A stretch of 64,000 nt of DNA from Novosphingobium lindaniclasticum LE124 (GTDB lineage: Bacteria > Pseudomonadota > Alphaproteobacteria > Sphingomonadales > Sphingomonadaceae): contig NZ_ATHL01000055.1 in NCBI RefSeq assembly GCF_000445125.1, positions 56,920-120,919 on the forward strand, read 5' to 3'. The notes beneath the pieces were generated by a model. It was not told the DNA's origin, made no database searches, and worked only from the letters and a program-made list of their open reading frames with translations. Shown in pieces: positions 57,703 to 64,000 of the stretch. Within the stretch, counting starts at the first letter, position 1. Every line of letters begins with the position of its first letter. The position numbers and the translations under genes were made by a program.

Positions 57703-59981
57703 TGGCGCCGTCCCGCCGATCGGTCTCCCGCCGCGGGATCCTGATCGGCACTCTGGCTGGTGGCGGGCTGGCGGTAGGTTACCTGCTGCGCCCGCGCCGC
57801 TATCCTCTGCCGCTGGAGCCGGGGCGCGACGAATATGCTTTCGGCGCCTGGATCAAGATCGCCGGCGACGGCGTGGTCAGCGTGGCGGTGCCGCAAGTCG
57901 AGATGGGGCAGGGCGTGACCACCCTGCTGCCGCAGATCGTCGCCCATGAACTCGGCGCGGACTGGCGGCAGGTGGCGGTCGAACCGGCCCCGGCCAGTGC
58001 GCTCTACGCCAATGCGGTGCTGGCGGCGAAGTGGGCGCCGCTGTGGATGCCGGCGGTGCCGGGCCTTGCCGAAGCGCCCGAGGGTTTCATCGCGCGGCGC
58101 TGGGCGGAAGATCATCGCTTCAACGTCACCGCCGACGGAACCTCGCTTGCGGCCTACGAAGGACCTGCGCGCGCCGCGGCGGCATCCGCCCGGGCCCTGC
58201 TGACGCAGGCCGCGGCCGCCCGCTGGAACGTCGCTCCGGAAGAATGCGAAGTCGCGGGCGGCTTGGTGATCCATGGCGACAAGCGCCTGAACTTCGGCCC
58301 ATTGGCGGCACAGGCGGCGTCGTTCTCACCGCCCGATCCGCCGCCGCTCCGTGCCGAGCCGATGAGCGAGAGGCCGGGCGAGTTCCTGCCGGGCGCGCCC
58401 TTGCGCTATCCGCGCCTCGACCTGCCGTCGAAAGTGGACGGATCGTGGACTTTCGCGGGAGATGTCCGCCTGCCGGACATGCTGCGCGCGGCGATCCGCC
58501 ATGCGCCGATCGGCACGTCCAGCCTCTCCGGTCTCGATGAGACGGCCGCCAGGGGGTTGCGCGGGTTCAGGCGCTTCGTGCGCGGGCCGGACTGGGTCGC
58601 GGCCTTGGCCGACGACTGGTGGACGGCGGAGAGCGCCCTGACCCGTGCCGCCCCGCGCTTTCGGGTCGCGCGCGGCAGCGACAGCGGGGAGGTCGACCGC
58701 GCGCTGGACGATGCCATGGCGCTGGGTTCGCCGACGCGGATCCATCTCACCGGCGATTCCAATGCGATCGAGGGCGGGCTTCCGACGCAGATCCGCTACG
58801 AGGTTGCCCCCGCCGTCCACGCGACGATCGAGACCGCCAGCGCCACCGCGCGTTACGAAAACGGCCGCCTGGAACTCTGGGTGGGCACCCAGGCTCCCGA
58901 GGCGGTCCGCACGGCGGCGGCCCATGCGACGGGGATCGCGGCCGGCGATGTGCTGCTCTACCCCATGGCGATCGGCGGCAGCTTCGACCGGCGGCTGGAA
59001 TGCGACCATGCCGCGCAGGCAGCGGTCCTGGCGAAAGAGGCGGGGCGGCCGGTTCAGCTTACCCTCTCCCGCCGACAGGAGCATTTCGCGACCTTTCCGC
59101 GCGCGCCTGCCGTGGCGGTCATGGCGGCCCGGCCCGACGCGGAAGGCAGGCCGATCGGTTGGCGGGCGCGCATCGCCGCCCCTGCCGCCGCCCGAGAGTT
59201 CGGGCGCCGCTTCTTTTCGGGCGATGCACCGTTCGACGCCCTCGACGCGGTGGCCCGGACTGCGGATCCCCTGGCTCTGGAAGGCGCCGTTCCGGCCTAC
59301 GCCGTGCCCAATCTGGCGGTCGACCATGTTCCGGCCGCCATCGGTTTGCCCACGGGGCGGATGCGCGGCAATGCCCACGGCTACACGGCTTTCTTCAACG
59401 AGAGTTTCGTGGATGAACTCGCGCACCAGGCAGGACGCGAACCGCTGTCCTTCCGCATGGCGATGCTGGGCCACGAGCCCCGCCTTGCCGAGTGCCTCCA
59501 GCGCGCGGCCAGCCTTGCGCAGTGGGGCGGGGGCGGCGATCACAGTGGGCAGGGCATCGCCTGCCATGTCATCGGCGAAGGCCGCATCGCGCTGGTCGCC
59601 AGTGCGCGGCGCGACGAGAACGGCGTCCGGGTCGACAAGCTGAGCGCCGTGGCCGACATCGGCCGGATCGTGAACCTCGACATCGCCCGCCAGCAGGTGG
59701 AGGGCGGCCTGATATTCGGCCTCGGCCTCGCTTTGGGATGCAGTCCGAACTACACGGGCGGGCGGCCCGATGGCGAACGCCTCTCCGATCTTGCCCTGCC
59801 GACCCTGGCCGACTGCCCGGCCGTCGAAGTCGAATTCGTCGATAGCGCGGCCGATCCGGCCGATCCGGCCGATCCGGGCGAATTGGGCGTTGCCGTGGTA
59901 GCACCGGCGGTGGCCAACGCGCTTTTTTCGGCAACCGGACTTCGGTTCCGCCGTTTGCCGCTTTTTGCCGAGGATATGTGA
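57702..59981 (+). CDS. molybdopterin-binding oxidoreductase large subunit (IorB-like, xanthine dehydrogenase family)
   Basis: 759 residues, exported by the Tat-type signal RRSVSRRGILIGTLAGGGLAV. Molybdenum-cofactor aldehyde-oxidase fold, split in two repeats: QVEMGQGVTTLLPQIVAHEL, then YPRLDLPSKVDGSWTFAGDVRLPDML, GTQAPEAVRTAAAHATG, MAIGGSFDRRLECDHAAQAA, and GELGVAVVAPAVANALFSATG with the likely catalytic Glu. It resembles isoquinoline 1-oxidoreductase beta. No small 2Fe-2S partner (IorA) lies beside it, so the partner is absent or elsewhere. A 9-bp x3 repeat encodes ADPADPADP near the end. Start and stop overlap both neighbours. Confidence 0.9.
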   Translation: MAPSRRSVSRRGILIGTLAGGGLAVGYLLRPRRYPLPLEPGRDEYAFGAWIKIAGDGVVSVAVPQVEMGQGVTTLLPQIVAHELGADWRQVAVEPAPASALYANAVLAAKWAPLWMPAVPGLAEAPEGFIARRWAEDHRFNVTADGTSLAAYEGPARAAAASARALLTQAAAARWNVAPEECEVAGGLVIHGDKRLNFGPLAAQAASFSPPDPPPLRAEPMSERPGEFLPGAPLRYPRLDLPSKVDGSWTFAGDVRLPDMLRAAIRHAPIGTSSLSGLDETAARGLRGFRRFVRGPDWVAALADDWWTAESALTRAAPRFRVARGSDSGEVDRALDDAMALGSPTRIHLTGDSNAIEGGLPTQIRYEVAPAVHATIETASATARYENGRLELWVGTQAPEAVRTAAAHATGIAAGDVLLYPMAIGGSFDRRLECDHAAQAAVLAKEAGRPVQLTLSRRQEHFATFPRAPAVAVMAARPDAEGRPIGWRARIAAPAAAREFGRRFFSGDAPFDALDAVARTADPLALEGAVPAYAVPNLAVDHVPAAIGLPTGRMRGNAHGYTAFFNESFVDELAHQAGREPLSFRMAMLGHEPRLAECLQRAASLAQWGGGGDHSGQGIACHVIGEGRIALVASARRDENGVRVDKLSAVADIGRIVNLDIARQQVEGGLIFGLGLALGCSPNYTGGRPDGERLSDLALPTLADCPAVEVEFVDSAADPADPADPGELGVAVVAPAVANALFSATGLRFRRLPLFAEDM
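59850..59876 (+). repeat. three tandem 9-bp units in the molybdopterin enzyme gene
   Basis: GCCGATCCG occurs three times in frame, encoding Ala-Asp-Pro repeats just before the conserved GELGV motif. It is likely slippage-prone. Confidence 0.85.
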
Positions 59982-61039
59982 TGCCTTCCCGTGACCAGAG
60001 TGCTTCCGCCCGGCCTGCCCGCAACCAGAGTGGCAGCGACCAGAGTGGCAGGGACCAGAATGTTGGTGAGATCGGTGTGCTCCTCGTGAACCTGGGGACG
60101 CCGGACGCCGCCACCGCGCCGGCGGTTCGGCGCTATCTGGCGGAGTTCCTCTCCGATCCGCGCGTGGTGGAGATTCCCGCTATCGCCTGGAAGCCGATTC
60201 TTTACGGGATCATCCTGCGCACCCGCCCGGCCAAGTCCGCCCATGCCTATGCACAGGTCTGGACCCCGCAAGGGTCGCCGCTCGCCGCGATCACGCGGGC
60301 GCAGGCCGCCCGCTTGCAGGAACGGCTGGGCGGACGGGCGCGGGTGGACTGGGCCATGCGCTACGGCAACCCGTCGCTGCCGTCGCAGCTTCGGGCCATG
60401 AAGGATGCCGGCTGCGAACGTATCCTCGTGGCGCCGCTCTATCCGCAATATTGCGGTGCCACCACGGCCTCGGTCATGGACAAGCTGGGCGAAGCGCTCG
60501 GCGCCATGCGCGCACAGCCGGCGATCCGCACCTTGCCGCCCTATTTCGACGATCCCGCCTACATCGATGCGCTGGAGGCCGACCTGCTGCGCCAGATCGA
60601 GGCGCTGGATTTCGTGCCCGAGGTCCTGCTGCTATCGTTCCACGGGATGCCCCAGCGCACGGCGGACCTGGGCGATCCCTATTACCGGCATTGTCTGGAA
60701 ACCTCGCGCCTGCTCTCTGCACGCCTGGCGCTGCGCCGGCCGGATCTGCGGATCGAGACCAGCTTCCAGTCGCGCTTCGGCCGCGCCAAATGGCTGGAAC
60801 CCTCGACCGAGGACGTCCTGGCCGCCGAGGCGAAAGCGGGCACGCGCCGCCTCGCCGTGGCTGCGCCCGGGTTCTCGGCCGATTGCGTGGAGACGCTGGA
60901 GGAACTGGCGATCCGCGGGCGGGAAGTCTTCGAGGAAGCCGGCGGGCAGCGGATCGCGGTGCTTGCGTGCCTCAATGACGGAGAGGCGGGAATGGAGATG
61001 CTGGAAGCTCTTGTGCAGCGGGAGCTTTCGGGATGGTAA
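59981..61039 (+). CDS. hemH: ferrochelatase
   Basis: 352 residues from ATG 59981, which overlaps the upstream stop (TGATG). It inserts iron into protoporphyrin to make haem. GVLLVNLGTPDAATAPAVRRYLAEFLSDPRVVE, RYGNPSLPSQLRAMKDAGCERILVAPLYPQY, and the catalytic His in LSFHGMPQRTADLGDPYYRHC are all present. The metal Glu is in FSADCVETLEEL. The first 29 residues are an unusual polar leader with a repeated (N/D)QSG(S/R) unit encoded by a 15-bp tandem repeat. Context with mrp suggests linked iron use. Confidence 0.95.
   Translation: MPSRDQSASARPARNQSGSDQSGRDQNVGEIGVLLVNLGTPDAATAPAVRRYLAEFLSDPRVVEIPAIAWKPILYGIILRTRPAKSAHAYAQVWTPQGSPLAAITRAQAARLQERLGGRARVDWAMRYGNPSLPSQLRAMKDAGCERILVAPLYPQYCGATTASVMDKLGEALGAMRAQPAIRTLPPYFDDPAYIDALEADLLRQIEALDFVPEVLLLSFHGMPQRTADLGDPYYRHCLETSRLLSARLALRRPDLRIETSFQSRFGRAKWLEPSTEDVLAAEAKAGTRRLAVAAPGFSADCVETLEELAIRGREVFEEAGGQRIAVLACLNDGEAGMEMLEALVQRELSGW
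60023..60067 (+). repeat. three 15-bp units in the hemH leader
   Basis: AACCAGAGTGGCAGC, GACCAGAGTGGCAGG and GACCAGAATGTTGGT lie head to tail. They encode the NQSGS-DQSGR-DQNVG stretch. The third is diverged. Confidence 0.8.
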
Positions 61040-61123
61040 CAAGGATTTAACCTTAGTTCTCGTTGACTCCCCGGCGCTTCATCCTACCCCTGTCGCCAGT
61101 TATCGTAGCGGGGGCTAGCGATC

Positions 61124-62077
61124 ATGCGGGGTACGGACTTCGCCGATTTTTCCTATGGCGGGCGGCAGGGCGGTGCCGGCGGCAGATCGGTGTCGCTTGC
61201 GATCTTCGCGGATCGGCCGCATCTGCGGGCCACCATGCGGGAAGATGCGCTCGGTGCCGGACTCGAGGTGGCGGTCGCCGGGTCGCTTGAAGACCTCCCT
61301 GAAAGTGGCGGCAGGCCCTTGGCCGACGTGGTCATGCTGGACTGCCCTATCGTCGATAGCCGCACGATGGCCACTCTTGCGCGGCTCGACATGCAGGCGG
61401 CGGGAAGCGGCAACCGCCTCATCGTGTCGACTTCGGTAGACGGTCTGGACGACGTGTTCGCCTGCATGGACATGTCTGCGCCGCTGCTTCTGGTCGACCC
61501 CAACCGGGCCGAACGGGTGATCGCGCTGGGGCAGGTGCTTGCTGGTTTTCCGGCTGCACGGCTTCGCGAACTTTCCGAGGACGACCGACTGATGCTGCTG
61601 CGCCTGACCGAGCAGGTCGGCCAGATCGCCGGTCATATCGATCGCTTGACCCCGCGCGAGCCGGCAAGCGCTGCCGTGGCGGAGCCGGTCAGCGTGGCAC
61701 CGCCCTTGCCGGCGGTCGCCGCCGCCAAGCTGCCGGAGGGGAGGTTGCTGCGCCGGATCATTCGCCAACGCCAGCTTCGCTCGCGCTTCATCGAAGGCGA
61801 TTTCTTTGCCGATCCCGCCTGGGATATGCTGCTGGACCTGGCGGCCGCCCGGGTCGAAGGCAAGCAGGTATCGGTGACGTCGCTCTGCATCGCGTCCGGC
61901 GTACCGCCAACGACGGCGCTGCGCTGGATCGGCGCTCTCGTCCAGGCCGACCTGTTCCAGCGCGTCTGCGACCAAAACGATCGCCGGCGCGCCTTCATCG
62001 AACTTACCGACCGTGCAGCAAACCGCCTCGCCCACTATTTCGACGAGATTGCTTTGCTGGGACCGATGCTGGCCTGA
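61124..62077 (+). CDS. winged-helix regulator with a degenerate receiver-like N-terminus
   Basis: 317 residues. Residues about 20-140 look like a weak response-regulator receiver: SVSLAIFADRPHLRATM, ADVVMLDCPIVDSRTMATLARL, and RLIVSTSVDGLDDVFACMDM. The phosphorylation pattern is not clear. A Pro/Ala-rich linker leads to a MarR-like winged helix (residues 240-310): DLAAARVEGKQVSVTSLCIASGVPPTTALRWIGALVQADLFQRV, with the recognition helix near PPTTALRWI. It is probably a transcription regulator. The target is unknown. It starts 84 bases after hemH. Confidence 0.65.
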   Translation: MRGTDFADFSYGGRQGGAGGRSVSLAIFADRPHLRATMREDALGAGLEVAVAGSLEDLPESGGRPLADVVMLDCPIVDSRTMATLARLDMQAAGSGNRLIVSTSVDGLDDVFACMDMSAPLLLVDPNRAERVIALGQVLAGFPAARLRELSEDDRLMLLRLTEQVGQIAGHIDRLTPREPASAAVAEPVSVAPPLPAVAAAKLPEGRLLRRIIRQRQLRSRFIEGDFFADPAWDMLLDLAAARVEGKQVSVTSLCIASGVPPTTALRWIGALVQADLFQRVCDQNDRRRAFIELTDRAANRLAHYFDEIALLGPMLA

Positions 62078-62174
62078 AGGGGGGCAGAAGCGCCCTCGGC
62101 GGTACCTCGCCGGGCCATGTTGGAGTTCCAACATGGGAGATGCCGGAACGATTTGCGCTACGTGCTTGATTTTG

Positions 62175-62250
<76 letters not shown>

Positions 62251-62343
62251 CCGGCGCATCGGGAAATTGCGATGCGCGAAACAAGTCCGGCGCCCTTACC
62301 GCGAGCATGGGGCGCCGGTCCAGTTGCTTTTGTGAAATATCGC

Positions 62344-64000
62344 TCAGAAAATCGCGTGGGGCATGTCTTCCTGCATCATCGCCTGGCGCACGAGCGGGAT
62401 CGGTGGGCCGCCGTGGCTCAGGAAATGGTCGTGGAACGGCTTCCAGGCCGCGCGGCCGCCGCGCGAGGCGGTCCAGTCGTCGCGCAGCTTGCGGATCATC
62501 AGCTTGCCCAGGGTGTAGTTGAGATAAGCCGGATCGTAAGTGCCGCGCGCGGCCTGCTGCTCGGCAGTGCCCTCGTCCTGGTAGCATTCTTCAATGAACA
62601 GGCGCTTGGACTGCTCCTGCGTCATGCCGCGGGCATGGAGCCCGATAGCCGAGAGGTAGCGGCAATTGCGCAGCAAGGCGTTCGAGAGCTGGCCGACGTG
62701 GACCCCGGCATCGCCGTTACCGAGGCCTGCATCCCACATCATTTCCTCGGCATAGTGCGCCCAGCCTTCGGCATAGGCGTAGCCGACCCAGAGGCGTCCC
62801 ACCCAGGACGGCGAGCGGTTAGAGTGGAGGAATTGCAGGAAGTGGCCCGGCATCACCTCATGGACGGACGTGAACAGCAGGTCGTTCTTGCCGGGGATAT
62901 AGTCCTGCTGCATCTGCTGCGACCACGAAGGGTCGGGCGGCGAGATGTAGTAGACCGAGGGGATGTTCTTCTCCAGCGGCCCGGCGGGATCGATATAAGC
63001 CGAGTTCTGCCGGTTGTAGGGCGGGCTTTCCTCGACCAGCGCCTGTTCGGTGCCGGGGATCGTGGCGATGCCGCGTTGGCGCACGAAGGCGGTGAGTTCA
63101 GGGATCTGGAGACGCGCGGCGGCTACGGGACCGCCTTCCGGCTTGTCGGCGCGCATCTTGTCGAAGCAGGCCTGGATGTCCTTGCCCGGTGCATATTCGG
63201 CGCAGGCAGCCTTGAGCAAGTCCTGGTTGCGCTTGAGATCGGCGCGGCCCACGGCTTCCAGTTCGCTCAGCGGGGCATCGACGGCCTCGGTGGCGGCCAG
63301 CATGCGCGAGAAGCGCTCAGGCCCCATGGCGAAGTCCTGCGTCGGGGTGGCCTTGCCCAGCCAGTCCGAAAGGTCCTGCATGGCCTTGGCCGCGCTTTCC
63401 GAGCTGGCCTTGAACGCGGCCTGGAGCGCGGCGTCCTTGACGTCGGCGAAGGCGGTGCGGGCGTCACCGCGGTAGTATTCCGCAAAACCCGAGAAGCCCG
63501 CCGTGCCGAGCTTGATGAAGCTGGCGGGCATGGCCGTCTTCAGGTTGCCGCGGATCTGTGCGGCGGCGGTGGGGACGGCCTTGAAGAAGGCGATCATGGC
63601 CTTCATGCGCGTCGGCTTGTCGGCATAGGCGCGGCTGACGTAGACGTTCGGATCGAGGCCGTTCTCGATATAGTAGCCGGGATTGTTGTGCGGCTTGTCG
63701 GCGTCTTCCAGCCAGAACAGCTGTCCCTTGGCGACCTGCACCAGATAGTCGCGCTCGAAGCGGTCCTCGGCGCTGAGGCCGGTGAAGGCGCCGGCCTCGG
63801 CCACGACCTTCTTCAGGAATGCGCCGCGCGCCTTGAGGCCGGCCGGGCTCCAGTCGGGCAGCTTGCCGTCGAACTGGTGTGCGCCCTGGTAGACGGCAAA
63901 GGAGGGATCCTGCGCCATCCAGGCTTCGATGGTGCGGTTGACGAAAGCCTTCCACGGCGTTGCCGGTTTGCCTAGCGCGGCCGATACCGGGGAGGGGGGG
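62344..64000 (-). CDS. DUF885 zinc-peptidase-like protein, partial (5' end beyond window)
   Basis: At least 551 codons are open on the minus strand to the window edge; the ATG at 63918 is internal, because PATPWKAFVNRTIEAW is in frame before it. The start and signal peptide lie outside. The metal motif HEVMPGHFLQFL near the middle, with the Glu of YAEGWAHYAEEMM downstream, marks a zinc-dependent peptidase fold. The sequence around it (DPSWSQQMQQDYIPG) is typical of DUF885. The substrate is unknown. The tRNA-Thr gene lies 94 bases beyond its stop on the same strand. Confidence 0.88.
   Translation of the reverse strand, partial: PPSPVSAALGKPATPWKAFVNRTIEAWMAQDPSFAVYQGAHQFDGKLPDWSPAGLKARGAFLKKVVAEAGAFTGLSAEDRFERDYLVQVAKGQLFWLEDADKPHNNPGYYIENGLDPNVYVSRAYADKPTRMKAMIAFFKAVPTAAAQIRGNLKTAMPASFIKLGTAGFSGFAEYYRGDARTAFADVKDAALQAAFKASSESAAKAMQDLSDWLGKATPTQDFAMGPERFSRMLAATEAVDAPLSELEAVGRADLKRNQDLLKAACAEYAPGKDIQACFDKMRADKPEGGPVAAARLQIPELTAFVRQRGIATIPGTEQALVEESPPYNRQNSAYIDPAGPLEKNIPSVYYISPPDPSWSQQMQQDYIPGKNDLLFTSVHEVMPGHFLQFLHSNRSPSWVGRLWVGYAYAEGWAHYAEEMMWDAGLGNGDAGVHVGQLSNALLRNCRYLSAIGLHARGMTQEQSKRLFIEECYQDEGTAEQQAARGTYDPAYLNYTLGKLMIRKLRDDWTASRGGRAAWKPFHDHFLSHGGPPIPLVRQAMMQEDMPHAIF

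Noticed and set aside
62272..63975. Plus-strand frame of 567 codons opposite the DUF885 gene
   Set aside because: Antisense of a gene with a clear metal-binding motif.

Overview
This is a GC-rich chromosomal window from an alphaproteobacterium of the order Sphingomonadales, most like Novosphingobium or a close relative. That placement is inferred from the DnaA N-terminus, a TimA/Tim44-like adaptor, a DUF6491 lipoprotein, and the neighbourhood rpsT - fpg - ubiE - ubiB - coaBC - dut beside dnaA. I ran no database search. Nearly all genes are housekeeping and densely packed, often with GTGA, ATGA or TGATG overlaps. I see no prophage, insertion sequence, CRISPR array or rRNA operon. One tRNA, Thr(UGU), lies near the right end.

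Layout. 1-5.8 kb: an exporter fragment, a ChaN-like secreted protein, comM, a periplasmic ClpP-fold protein, an acyltransferase and a small unknown. 6.0-9.5 kb: the rpmH-rnpA-yidD-yidC-engB cluster. 9.8-12 kb: a phosphate locus with a NUDIX domain fused to a DUF47/PhoU-like domain, a PiT permease and a candidate Pho box. 12.2-20.8 kb: GST, cupin, dapE, a dicarboxylate symporter, a lipoprotein, nth, dapB, a sirtuin, moeB, DUF983 and a diguanylate cyclase. 20.9-30 kb: dnaA, rpsT, fpg, an EamA transporter, ubiE, ubiB, coaBC and dut. 30.2-39.3 kb: a DUF4136 lipoprotein, MOSC, trpS, murJ, secB, timA, mltA, Smr and an acetyltransferase. 39.3-46.4 kb: aroC, an ABM-domain protein, an ArsC-like reductase, pnuC with an NadR-type kinase, ubiG, lysC and catalase. 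46.6-54.3 kb: nitronate monooxygenase, purU, a VOC protein, a dienelactone hydrolase, PBP1A and a Do-family protease. 54.5-64 kb: hflKC, mrp, an orphan molybdopterin oxidoreductase large subunit, hemH, a winged-helix regulator, tRNA-Thr and a DUF885 peptidase cut by the window edge.

Genes that work together include membrane-protein biogenesis (yidD/yidC), lysine and diaminopimelate synthesis (dapE, dapB, lysC), ubiquinone synthesis (ubiE, ubiB, ubiG), cell-wall assembly and turnover (murJ, mrcA, mltA), nicotinamide riboside salvage (pnuC plus kinase), membrane proteolysis (hflKC, Do protease), and iron/heme handling (mrp, hemH).

The most unusual features lie between genes. Six copies of a roughly 80-200 bp element, bounded by two GC-rich hairpins, are scattered through the window. 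One copy is internally deleted, one encodes the C-terminus of a kinase, and one sits between divergent genes. Very long near-perfect hairpins without U-tracts follow the ribosomal-protein genes rpmH and rpsT. The NUDIX-DUF47 fusion with a Pho-box-like repeat in front of a phosphate permease is the best candidate for an undescribed functional unit.
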